Part shown: in pieces, positions 1 to 9,600 of the stretch
Numbering within the stretch: position 1 is the first letter of the stretch
Layout of the letters: every line of letters begins with the position of its first letter
Notes under the pieces: generated by a model
Told to the model about the DNA's origin: nothing
Seen by the model: only the letters and a program-made list of their open reading frames with translations
Database searches by the model: none
Source: Halocatena salina
GTDB lineage: Archaea > Halobacteriota > Halobacteria > Halobacteriales > Haloarculaceae
DNA: 64,000 bases
Direction: 5' to 3'
Assembly: GCF_023115355.1 (NCBI RefSeq)
Contig: NZ_CP096020.1
Location: 372,001-436,000 of the forward strand
Position numbers and translations under genes: made by a program

Positions 1-835
1 GCTTGTATCCTTGATTGTCGAGCCACTCCGCCGATCGGTTCTGAATGAGACGATGCATGTCCATCGCGTGGCTTATCCAGTTCGGACCGATGACGGACTC
101 CGTCAGAACCCACGATTCGGATGGATAGCCGAACCCCGAGACACCATGCCGGTTCCGATCGTAGAACGACCGGTCACACCACAGGTGACCATTGTACTGT
201 TCGATGCCGTAGCCGTATCCCGCCATGAGGTTGGAGTGAAACGTACAGCGAATGACGTCAGCGTCCGTTTCGACGTTCGTGGCACCCAGCATGATCCCCG
301 CGAGAGTCCATCCCCAGAACTCACAGCCGATCGCCTCGAACGTCCCCGATGTGTCTAGAGACCAGATCCCAGTCGACACTCGATCGTTCAGATCGGTTGG
401 CTCGAAGTATTCGAGATCCGTGTTCGGTCCACGCATCGAGACGCCCCACAGGGTTGGTGGTTCGTCGTTGGAGCGGGAGATGAACGTCGGGTTCTCACTC
501 GTCCCTGAGGTGTTTTCGTAGGTGTCTCGTTCGATGACGGGTCCACGTCCAGAAACAGTCGGATCGCAAAAGCCACCGACTAGTTGAACTCCCGAACCGA
601 CAGGGATCGGCTCCGTCGTCTGCAACGTTATCGTATCATCTATGTAAACTACGGTATCGTCGGTGCCGACAGCCTTTTTCAATTCGCTTGCTGTCGATAC
701 GATGTCCGTTGCATCGTCTCTCGTTGGCATTTCCTTCGGTCGTTGGACTGCTGTACCACCGTGCGTTCCCTCTCCAGCGCTCCCCCCAATATTCCGGGCG
801 TAGCCCTCCAAGGGATCTTCATGTGCTAATGACAT
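1..835 (-). CDS. Right-handed beta-helix (pectate-lyase-like) protein, N-terminal part, runs off left edge
   Basis: Reading the minus strand from ATG at 835 gives about 278 codons without a stop to the window edge. The protein opens MSLAHEDPLEGYARNIGG. It then has a pectate-lyase-like pattern: VVYIDDTITL followed by VGSGVQLVGGF (the N-terminal cap seen in pectate lyase/PL1-like folds), then short strands around GCEFWGWTLAGIMLG, CTFHSNLMAGYGYGIE and SFYDRNRHGVSG, which are typical beta-helix coils listing local lesions. The frame is closed by a stop near 890 with no alternative start codon between, so ATG 835 is the likely start. Oddly there is no Tat or Sec signal, although most such proteins in this window are exported. 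Function on pectin is inferred from fold only; a surface or structural role is also possible. Confidence 0.75.
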   Translation of the reverse strand, partial: MSLAHEDPLEGYARNIGGSAGEGTHGGTAVQRPKEMPTRDDATDIVSTASELKKAVGTDDTVVYIDDTITLQTTEPIPVGSGVQLVGGFCDPTVSGRGPVIERDTYENTSGTSENPTFISRSNDEPPTLWGVSMRGPNTDLEYFEPTDLNDRVSTGIWSLDTSGTFEAIGCEFWGWTLAGIMLGATNVETDADVIRCTFHSNLMAGYGYGIEQYNGHLWCDRSFYDRNRHGVSGFGYPSESWVLTESVIGPNWISHAMDMHRLIQNRSAEWLDNQGYK

Positions 836-1470
836 TCTGATTCGATATGATTGTTTGTTATCATCTAACGATGATCGTTCGTATTCCGATCAAAATCGGA
901 TGGGACTGTTCAGGTCACTCACCGACAGCCGGCATGAATGTGATAATTCTGTCTTTTCCATACACCAAATTATTACCTCATACAAATTAATCTTTCGTTC
1001 TATAAAATAATAAATACATTAATTTTAATATATAAGATAATTATTTGGATGGGGGAGAGGAGTATAGAATCGTATAACCTCTCTATTTGAAGCTGTATAT
1101 CCGTTTTTGGGATAAAGACTCTGTCAATTATGATAAGAAAAATTATAATTAATAATATCGAGCGCGTCTTTGTGTAGAAATATTAGTAATACAGAATTAA
1201 TGCATATCTGTGAATATGCCCTTCACATAATAGTTGGATAGTATACATATCACGAATGAATGATCGACTCATGAGGACTGCAGTTTGGGAGTAATGGTGT
1301 GACTACAACGCTTGACCACAGATAGTACAAAAATATTAATAGTCTATCGGGGGTACAGTTTAGCGTTATTGAGTCAGTACAGCACTATACACCCGAACTC
1401 AATGATAGGTTCCAACCGTACCTATTATTATTCTTATTATTTTTGCCAACTTGAATGATCGTCTTGTGCA
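836..1470. other. AT-rich intergenic region, no gene seen
   Basis: About 635 bases, very AT-rich from roughly 950 to 1450 with many runs of A/T and stops in all frames. It holds the upstream region of the beta-helix gene on the minus strand and the 3' side of the GH97 gene. No convincing ORF, RNA gene or clear TATA box with the right spacing could be picked out because the whole stretch is AT-rich. Confidence 0.6.
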
Positions 1471-4400
1471 TTATGACATCGAGATAAATGGTAATGATGC
1501 CCGTCGATCAGTGGTGTAGGTGAGCGCCTTCTCTTGGGAGGTGTCACCGGGAACTATCACGTCCATGATTCGTGGTGCCATGTCGACTGCGCCAGATGTG
1601 GCACCACCGAAGACGTATTGAGCGTGTTGTTCCTCGACTGGACGAAGTGTTCCTCGATCCTCACATTGTACCATCGGAACGACTTCGAGCTCCGTGGCAT
1701 CGACACCATCGAAGGCGGCCCGGTTGAGGGTCAGGGTGACGGTGCCAGCCGACGTATCGACAGTTTCGTACAGATCGACGGCGTTGCCTTCGTCGTCAGT
1801 CACCGGGGTGCCCGTCGCATCCACGACGCTTTTTGTGAAACCGCTGATCTCCACGCGGTAGTGCCACGATCGTTCGAAGGAGACAGTGGCTTGCAGATCC
1901 TTGAGGCTGTTTCTCGAACCACCGTTTTTGTTGGGATCGCGCACCCAAAGGACGAACATCTGTGGAGAGAACCCGCGGTCGCTTCCGAAAGCGTTGTAGA
2001 GATTCGTGACATCGAACGTGAATTCATAACGACTCGGTGTTTGTTCGACTGTGAACGAGCGCAGATCGAACGCTCCGGGTTCGAACTCGTCGGCAGTCGG
2101 ATAGGTGTAGTTGCCAGGTCCCTCGTCGTCATCCGCCGGATCCGAGAGTGATGCGACGACCTCCGGCGGTTTGACCCGTACGGTTTCCATGGCCAAGGAA
2201 GTCCCGTCAGCCGTTCGTACGGTCACGTCGTACGTACCTGGCGTGTCGATGGTGTAGGAGGACGAATAGGTTCGTTCAGAAGACTGTGGTGGGTAGCGAA
2301 CGTTCGCGCTTGCTTTCCGATCGCCATCAACGACCAACTCGATAGTGGTACCGCCGATGTACGCACCGCTGTTGGACCCTGTTGCCGTGATAAACGGCTC
2401 TTGAACGAACGTTTCGTTGGCGATGGAGACGGTAACGTCTTGGACCGGCCGTTTGTAGGTCGGCAGCTCAACGATTTCCGACCCCCGAGCCGGACGAAGA
2501 CGGATAGCGGTACCGCCCGACTCGATCATCGACGCCACCACCGTCGTACTCGGATCGACGATAGCCGTATCGACACGGACGTCCGAGTGGTTCGTGCCGA
2601 ACGCGGCGTCGATACCGTCGGAGTAGATTTCGGCGACGTATTTTGGACCTGAAGCCGCGTCGTCCGGCTCTCCTGTGCTTTTGGCGGAACCACGCGCACC
2701 GGGAGCGAGGAAATCGAGTGGCACGTCGAGCGCGCGACCGTTTTCATCGGTCATCGCACCGACGTACCACTCATCACCCTTCCGTCGGGCAGTAATCATA
2801 TATTCCCCGATCGAGGAATCGAGCACACGCGTATCGTCCCACCCCGCTGCCGGTACGTCCTCGATGAACTGAAATTCGGGAGCGGTCGGACCGCGGATCG
2901 GATCCTGTGTCGGTTCGGGCATCGGCGCGTCGGTTTCCGTGACAGCGATGGCGTCGAGGTTAAAGCCGCCGGTGTCCTCGTCGGCCACCAGTAAGGTGAT
3001 CTCATTGTCGCCGGACTCCAAGGAAACCGTCGTCGAAACCGTCTCCCAGACGTCCCAGTAGTCGGTAGAGGGAACGCTGATCGTGGTGGTAGTGGATCCG
3101 TTGACCATCACGGTCGCCGTCCGGTCGGTGTCTGCCGGAACGGCGTTGTTCTCCGCGTCACTGGCGTACCGGAGATGAAGCTCGTAATCGCCAGCTCTGT
3201 CGACAGCCGTGACGGTCCAGGAGATCGTCGATCCGGAAGACACGTTCGGATCGATGGGAACGTACGCCTCGCCCTGAGCGTTAGCCCACCGTGCAGCAGT
3301 CGAAAAGCCCTGACGGTCACCGTATTCTGCTTGTGCCACGCTGCCGACGCGCAGGGTGGCCGGCTGGTCGGCTAAGTACGAACTCGGTAGATCGGCGACC
3401 ATTTGGAGGCCGCTGAGGTACGTCGGATACATCGCCAGCTGCTTTGCGCGTGTCGTTTCGATGCCGCCGGATCCCGATTCCATATCGAAGATTCCCGGAG
3501 TAAACTCCACCGGACCTCCGAGCATTCGTGTGAACGGGAACGTTACGTGATGCTCGGGACTGATGGATCCGAAAGAATCGTATTCTTGGCCTTTCACACC
3601 TTCCCGGGTCATGAGGTTGGGATACGTTCGTCGACGACCGGTCGGATGGATCGGCTCGTGAATATCGAGCAGTTGTCGATTCGCCGCCGCCGTCTCGGCG
3701 ACGAGCGTATGATGGTTGACTAACATCTGGTTGTGGTGATTGTGACCCTCACCAGCCAGATCTCCGCTGTCAGCGACGTATCCGTTTTTGATGGTCCGGA
3801 CACCGAGATCGTCGTATAAGCCGAACGCCGCTTCGAGTTGGGACTCGTAGGTCTGAAAGTCTCCGGCTGTCTCGTTGTGCATTGTCATCTGGGTCGGGGG
3901 GTCGAGACTCGGCCCGTAGCTGGTCACCTCCTGGAGATCGAAGTCCGGATACGACGAGGTAAAATCGAACGCGCTTCCGTCACCGGGATAGCTTGACCAG
4001 CCTTGGTTCCACCCTTCGATGAGCACGCCGGAGATACCGTGTTCGCTGGCGAAATCCATGTACTGTTTTGCCCGGCCGGTCTGTGCGCCGTGGGTACCGG
4101 TGTGGGGTCCTTGATACTCCCAGTCGGCGCGATCGGTGATCATCAGCCACCAGATGCCGATGAACTTCTGAGGCTCGATCCAATCGGTTCCCGCCGAAAA
4201 CACGTCGTCGCTGTAATCTTCGTTGAGATTGACGATCAGGTTCGACTCGACGAGGGCTCCCGGCCGAGAGCAGATCTGGATCGTTCGCCACGGTGTCATA
4301 TGTGGCGCGGAAGCAGCTACTTTCGTACCGTCGGGCAGGGGTGCTAACGTGGACTCGAAGTCGGTCCCATCGGTCGGTGTGATAGCGAGCGACGCGTAGT

Positions 4401-5172
4401 CGTCGAGAGCTGCCTCATGGACGCTGACGTAACGGTCCTCGTCCGTCCGCATCGTCATTGGAGTATGTACGCCGTCGAACTCCCCACCCCACTCCGTTTC
4501 GAGCGTCGAAGAAACGTCGCTGAGCGACGTCCGTTCGTACTCCACCTCGAAGTTGTTGTAATCGTTTGGGATCCACCAGGAGGTGTAATCCCCGGCGAAA
4601 TTGTACTCCGTGCGCTCGCTGGTGATGACGAACGGATCTCCGAAGGTGTCGCTAAAGACGAATCGAAACCCGAGCCCATCGTCGAACACCCGCACCGCAA
4701 GCGTTCCGGTCCGTCCCGGCGGCTTGCGTTCCTCGAGTCCCACCCGAAGCTCATGGTACTGCTCGCGAATCTCGTCGTACTGATCCCACACAGGCCTCCA
4801 GGTCGTATTGACTGTCGACCGTTCGCTCCCAGTGACAGTGAGTCCGTCCCGGAACGCGTCCTGGTTTTGGAATTCGAACCCGAGCGCGGAATCCGCGATA
4901 ACCGTGGTTCCGTCGTGGACGACACGGTAGTGCAAACCTCCCTCCGAAGCGTCGATCGTGACTGTTATGTTGCCGTCCGGGGAGGTAACCGTCTGTGTAG
5001 TCGAATCGTCACCATCCGTCACGTGTGCAGCGACGTCGTCCGGAACTGACAGCGAGTACGCCGACGCAGCGAGCGCAGCGACACCTCCAATAAAAGAACG
5101 GCGACTCATCGATGATGTACCCTCTTCGATACATGAATTACCTTCTACGCTGTCTGTCATTCGATCGCTCAT
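1471..5172 (-). CDS. Tat-exported GH97 alpha-glucosidase-type glycoside hydrolase with CBM and glucodextranase-type C-terminal domain
   Basis: 1233 residues, against about 700 for simple GH97 enzymes. The Tat signal is at residues 22-42 (MSRRSFIGG then a hydrophobic stretch). The N-terminal beta-sandwich is at about 55-330 and the catalytic barrel at about 330-610. Glutamates in LIEGWN (E386), MHNETAG (E434), IHEPIHPTG (E506) and GQEYDSFG (E530) match the order and spacing of the calcium-binding and catalytic glutamates of SusB, the inverting GH97 type; the Asp nucleophile of retaining members is not seen (IKNGYV). A CBM6/35-like sandwich (about 615-748) is inserted before the GH97 C-terminal sheet. 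It is followed by an Ig-like segment (905-1000) and a C-terminal domain like that of glucodextranase (1005-1233). The enzyme probably removes alpha-linked glucose outside the cell; the linkage is unknown. Confidence 0.9.
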   Translation of the reverse strand: MSDRMTDSVEGNSCIEEGTSSMSRRSFIGGVAALAASAYSLSVPDDVAAHVTDGDDSTTQTVTSPDGNITVTIDASEGGLHYRVVHDGTTVIADSALGFEFQNQDAFRDGLTVTGSERSTVNTTWRPVWDQYDEIREQYHELRVGLEERKPPGRTGTLAVRVFDDGLGFRFVFSDTFGDPFVITSERTEYNFAGDYTSWWIPNDYNNFEVEYERTSLSDVSSTLETEWGGEFDGVHTPMTMRTDEDRYVSVHEAALDDYASLAITPTDGTDFESTLAPLPDGTKVAASAPHMTPWRTIQICSRPGALVESNLIVNLNEDYSDDVFSAGTDWIEPQKFIGIWWLMITDRADWEYQGPHTGTHGAQTGRAKQYMDFASEHGISGVLIEGWNQGWSSYPGDGSAFDFTSSYPDFDLQEVTSYGPSLDPPTQMTMHNETAGDFQTYESQLEAAFGLYDDLGVRTIKNGYVADSGDLAGEGHNHHNQMLVNHHTLVAETAAANRQLLDIHEPIHPTGRRRTYPNLMTREGVKGQEYDSFGSISPEHHVTFPFTRMLGGPVEFTPGIFDMESGSGGIETTRAKQLAMYPTYLSGLQMVADLPSSYLADQPATLRVGSVAQAEYGDRQGFSTAARWANAQGEAYVPIDPNVSSGSTISWTVTAVDRAGDYELHLRYASDAENNAVPADTDRTATVMVNGSTTTTISVPSTDYWDVWETVSTTVSLESGDNEITLLVADEDTGGFNLDAIAVTETDAPMPEPTQDPIRGPTAPEFQFIEDVPAAGWDDTRVLDSSIGEYMITARRKGDEWYVGAMTDENGRALDVPLDFLAPGARGSAKSTGEPDDAASGPKYVAEIYSDGIDAAFGTNHSDVRVDTAIVDPSTTVVASMIESGGTAIRLRPARGSEIVELPTYKRPVQDVTVSIANETFVQEPFITATGSNSGAYIGGTTIELVVDGDRKASANVRYPPQSSERTYSSSYTIDTPGTYDVTVRTADGTSLAMETVRVKPPEVVASLSDPADDDEGPGNYTYPTADEFEPGAFDLRSFTVEQTPSRYEFTFDVTNLYNAFGSDRGFSPQMFVLWVRDPNKNGGSRNSLKDLQATVSFERSWHYRVEISGFTKSVVDATGTPVTDDEGNAVDLYETVDTSAGTVTLTLNRAAFDGVDATELEVVPMVQCEDRGTLRPVEEQHAQYVFGGATSGAVDMAPRIMDVIVPGDTSQEKALTYTTDRRASLPFISMS

Positions 5173-5183
5173 TTACGATAGAG

Positions 5184-5198
5184 TAACTTAATAATTGT
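5184..5198 (-). promoter_or_regulatory. Probable TATA element of the GH97 gene
   Basis: Read on the minus strand this is CAATTATTAAGTTAC. Its centre lies about 20 bases ahead of ATG 5172 and about 32 ahead of the second ATG at 5160, so the transcript would be leaderless or nearly so. Confidence 0.45.
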
Positions 5199-5231
5199 GG
5201 TGATTGATTCAAATTTTATGAGATAGAATAA

Positions 5232-5265
5232 ATTGATATCAGCCGTAGTAACTCATTGATATCAG
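5232..5265. repeat. Pair of ATTGATATCAG direct repeats upstream of GH97
   Basis: The 11-mer ATTGATATCAG occurs at 5232-5242 and exactly again at 5255-5265, a 23-base step (about two helical turns). Each copy contains the perfect palindrome TGATATCA. The pair lies just upstream of the GH97 TATA element, where an activator or repressor would bind. A single TGATATCA also occurs near 20931, so the core alone may be chance. Confidence 0.45.
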
Positions 5266-5649
5266 ATTTGCTTGACACCGGTACGAGTGTAATGGAGCAA
5301 TCACCTCTGATCTCGTTCCAATATACTAATAGAAGACGTACGCAGCTAAACGCCGGGATATGACTCCGGAGTGTCCACCGGTTTACAGCGGCGTGTCACC
5401 CGGCCGTTTCGAAATTGAATCAGTTACGAACTAATACATCATACATCATTGTTCATTTCTATCGTTTCCACGAACGCACCGACCGGATGACCAAAGACGG
5501 TTCAACGTTCATACCCAAATAGCATGATTTTGGCATCTTTACGGACAGAGCCATCGGAAGGCCGTTTCGGGGTCGACTGGTGAGCGCATTCGACCCGCTA
5601 CCGTCGATGCGTTCGCCATAGCAGCCGCGCGCTCACCGGTTAGTGACGA

Positions 5650-5660
5650 CAAGTTTTTAC
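5650..5660 (+). promoter_or_regulatory. TATA element of tdk
   Basis: AAGTTTTTAC is centred about 27 bases before the tdk ATG at 5683, the spacing of a leaderless haloarchaeal transcript. Confidence 0.6.
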
Positions 5661-5682
5661 TGTCGCCTGCCGCCTGCCCGGT

Positions 5683-6264
5683 ATGAACGCTATCACGAAC
5701 AGCGGTTGGGTGGAGGTGATCACTGGCTGTATGTTTTCAGGAAAAACGGAAGAGCTTCTCCGACGAATACGCCGGGCTGAGATCGCCGATCAGTCGGTCG
5801 CCGTCTTTACGCCAGCTGTCGACGATCGCTACGGTGAGACGACGATCGGTACCCATACGGGCGCGATGTGGACTGCAACGGTAATCGATGAAGATCAGCC
5901 ACAGCAAATCCTTGGCTCACTCGACGGTGAAGAAGTGGTGGCTCTCGACGAAGCGAACTTCTTTTCGTCAGAGCTGGTTTCGGTCTGCAAACGCCTTGCT
6001 GACGACGGTCGCCGGGTCATCGTCAGCGGGACGGATCAGACGTTTCGCGCCGAACCGTTCGAACCGCTCTCACAGCTCATGACGCTCGCAGAGTACGTCG
6101 ATAAACTGCAGGCAATCTGTACGCAGTGTGGTGAACCCGCAACGCGTAATCAGCGACTCATCGACGGTGAACCCGCTCACTACGACGATCCAACGATCAT
6201 GGTTGCCGCGGAGGAATCCTACGAAGCTCGGTGTCGCAACTGCCACGTCATCCGGCGGGAGTGA
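5683..6264 (+). CDS. tdk: Thymidine kinase (type II, zinc-binding)
   Basis: 193 residues, the usual length of type II thymidine kinases, which phosphorylate thymidine to dTMP with ATP in nucleotide salvage. The P-loop GCMFSGKT is at 15-22 and the catalytic acid is in DEANFF (E90; the family more often has Gln after the Ala). The lasso/zinc region has paired cysteines CTQC (146, 149) and CRNC (184, 187). The late GTDQTFRAEPF segment is the thymidine-site loop. The gene stands alone with its own TATA element between two glycosidase genes and has no evident link to them. Confidence 0.96.
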   Translation: MNAITNSGWVEVITGCMFSGKTEELLRRIRRAEIADQSVAVFTPAVDDRYGETTIGTHTGAMWTATVIDEDQPQQILGSLDGEEVVALDEANFFSSELVSVCKRLADDGRRVIVSGTDQTFRAEPFEPLSQLMTLAEYVDKLQAICTQCGEPATRNQRLIDGEPAHYDDPTIMVAAEESYEARCRNCHVIRRE

Positions 6265-6642
6265 TCACAGGATCGTCCGGAGCGTACTCCTTTCGATCGT
6301 CGAGACTGTTCCTGAATCGAGAACGTACTAGTACTGGTCGTGTAACTCGGCTTCCATCCGAACCCGACGCATTCCGGTTCGTCTGAGAGGAACTGCCACG
6401 ATTGACGCCTCGCATGCCAGAAACAACAGCACTGTTTCGTTCTCGTATAATGAACGAATAGAACACGATGCTCGGCCGCTCCTCATCCTGACGTCCGATA
6501 CCGTGAGCTGTCCTATGTGAACCGCGTGTCCTACCAAGAACACAAACAGGCGCTAAACCCAGTATATTTTAGTAATATGGAAAGATATTAATTTCATTGT
6601 ACTGCAATACCATCCGCTAACAGTAACCGTAAGGACATCACA
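6265..6642. other. Intergenic region upstream of the GH2 gene
   Basis: About 378 bases with only short overlapping ORFs that look like chance. An AT-rich stretch at about 6560-6600 (including GTATATTTTAGTAATAT) is a likely promoter for the GH2 gene, which would then have a leader of some 40-60 bases. Confidence 0.5.
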
Positions 6643-9600
6643 ATGAATGAAAACGAGCCATCTACGTCGAAGACGGACAGCTACGCGACGACTCGCCGAC
6701 GGTTTCTTCAGATGACTGGGGGATCCGCTCTCTTAGCGACCGCGTGGACCCCCGAGACGGTCGCCGCAGCGTCGCCATCCGAACCCGCGACGAAGACCGG
6801 TGGTCCCGGCCGGATCACCAACCTCGATGCGTACATCGAAAACCCGTCTGTGTTCGAACAGCACCGCGAACCGACCCACGCTACGGCGACGATACCGTAC
6901 GGTTCCGTCGAGTCGGCCCGCCGATCTGACGAGCGATTCACATCGCTCGGTGATCGGTTCACCGAATCGGAGTACTGTACGCTGTTGAACGGGGAGTGGC
7001 GCTTTTCGTTCTACGAACGACCAGACCAGAGACCGTCGGATCATGCAGCGACCGACTGGGAAACCAGTACGGTTCCACGTCCGTGGCAGATCGACGGCTA
7101 CGACCAGCAGATCTACGCCAACTGGCAAGAGACGTGGGTGCATTATGAGCCACAACTAGAGGGCGACCTAGTTCCAAGCGATGGCAGCGTCGACGTTCCC
7201 GACGTAAACCCTACGGGCACGTATCAGAGAGAGTTTCGCGTTCCTGCCGACTGGGACGACCGACAGGTGTTCGTTCACTTTGCTGGCGTCAAACAGGCGT
7301 ACTTCGTGTGGATAGACGATCAGTACGTCGGCTTCCAGCAAGGATCGATGACGCCGGGTGAATTCGACATCACCGAACACGTCACCCCCGGCAACGAACA
7401 CGAGATCACAGTTCAGGTGTACCGCTTCTCCGACGGAGAGGCGCTCGAAGCGATCGACATGTTCCGGTACGCCGGGATCTACCGGGACGTCTATCTGTTC
7501 TCAACGCCGTCCGTCCACGTTCGGGATTTCGCCGTTCAGTCCGAGCTTGACGACGCATACCGGGACGGGAACCTACGGATCGATGCCGAGTTGACGAACT
7601 ACGCCGGCGCTGAAGGGGACACGTATTCGATCCGCGCTTCGCTCTACGAACCGGACGGTGACGGGACGAAAGCGGAGCTGGTCGGTCAGACGACAGTCGA
7701 CTCCGACGGCGGGGTCGTGAGTATGGAACGCACGATTCGGCGTCCCGAGCAGTGGTCCGCCGAGCAGCCGACCCTGTACACGCTCGTGCTCGAACTGATT
7801 TCCGAACGCGGGCGAACGACGGAAGTGTTGCTCGACAAAGTGGGTTTCAGAACCTACGAAACCAGTCGTGGTGGTCCCGGTGCGCAGGTGTTGGTCAACG
7901 GTCAACCGGTGAATCTACGTGGCACGAACCGCCACGAAACCGACCCGGAGACAGGACGAACGATGCCCCTCGAAACGATGCGAGCCGACATCGAACTGAT
8001 GAAGCGGTTCAACGTCAACGCCGTTCGAACGTCGCATTATCCGAACGATCCGACGTTTCTTCGGCTCGCCGACGAATACGGCATCTACGTGATGGACGAG
8101 GCCTGTTGTGAAACACACTGGTGGGAAGGTGTGCTCGCCGAAACGGATGGTTACCACGAACAGGCCATCTCCCGGTTCCGGCGAATGGTACTTCGGGACC
8201 GCAATCACGCGTCGGTGTTCTCGTGGTCAACGGGCAACGAGGCGGGAACAGCGGCCGAGCACATCGACATGGCTGCTCTGGCGGTTGGACCGGACGATCC
8301 GACGATCCCAGACAGTACCGCCGATGCGACTCGGATCGCCGGAGAACCGTCCGAGGCCTCCGAGGGGACCGTCGAAACGCCCGGACTAGCTCCGGATCGG
8401 CTGTTGTACCACCAACCGAACCACGGCGGATGGGACATCGAATTCGCCGATATGCTCGGACCACGGTACATCGAACTCGACACGTTGTTGGGACTAGCGG
8501 AAGGAGCTGATGTCAGCGACAGTCCCCGGTTCGGCGATCGTTCCAGTGGTGACGGCTCGCCCGGTGCAGGCAACCGACCGGTCGTGATGGGGGAGTACAA
8601 TCACGCCATGGGGAACAGTCTCGGACTCGTTCACCGGATGTGGTCCGAACACATCCAGCCGACAGTCAGGCGCGCCCGCGATAGGTCTGAAAACGATCAC
8701 GACGGCGTTCTCGTCGGGTCGCCGACCGTCGATACCGGACAGACAGGCGGGTGTATCACCGTTCGTGGCGACGATCACGTCGCCGTTGAGGACACGGACG
8801 CACTCGATTTCACCACCCCTGGATTTTCGATCGCGGTTTCGTTCGCCGAGATCCATCCGAAAACGAGCATCGATCTCGTTTCGAACGACGGACAGTACGC
8901 GCTGTCGCTTAAACCCGGTCGTCGGCCAGCGTTCAGCGTGGGTGACCGTTCGGTTGTCGGATCGCCGTTGACAGCGGCGAGCGAAGAGGGATGGCACACG
9001 CTCGTCGGCATCTGTCGGGAAGATCGTCTCCAGTTGTACTTCGACGACGAACTGGTGACCGAAACCGGTCGGTCACCGGAACAGATCGATAACGGAGGGA
9101 CGGTTCGGATCGGAACGTCCGGCCACCGCGGCCGATCCGAACCGCCCGTGACGATCGATTCCGTTCGCGTTTTCGATCGCGCGCTGTCGGTCGACGAGAT
9201 ACGGACTCTCGATCCCGAAGAGACGGTTCTCGACTACTCGTTCGAGACGCTGTTGCGCGATAAAAGCCTCCACGGCGGCTTCATCTGGGACTGGGTAAAC
9301 CAGGATCTCACACGGACGACCACCGACGACGGGGAGCAACGACGCTACCAGTTCTACGATGGGAATCCCTTCTGTCTCAACGGGATGGTCTGGTCCGACC
9401 GCAAACCACAACCCGAACTCTGGCAGCTCAAACACAGCCATCAGCCGGTGAAAGCCGAATCGCTCGATCTATCTGCAGGGGAGCTGTACGTCACCAATCA
9501 CCACCAGTTCACGAACGTGAATGAACTCGACTGTCGGTGGACGCTCGTTGCCGACGAGGTGGTCCAGTCGGGCACGTTGGATCTCGACATCGAACCGGGA

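Larger units (their letters stand above)
5173..5682. other. Divergent intergenic region between GH97 and tdk
   Basis: About 510 bases with no ORF worth calling. The left side is AT-rich and carries the minus-strand promoter of the GH97 gene and two copies of an 11-base repeat; the right end carries the tdk promoter. The middle (about 5280-5640) shows nothing recognisable. Confidence 0.6.

Noticed and set aside
1534-2151. Long plus-strand ORF opposite the GH97 gene
   Set aside because: It is the mirror of a clearly coding GC-rich gene; composition is rich in Arg, Val and His without domain pattern.
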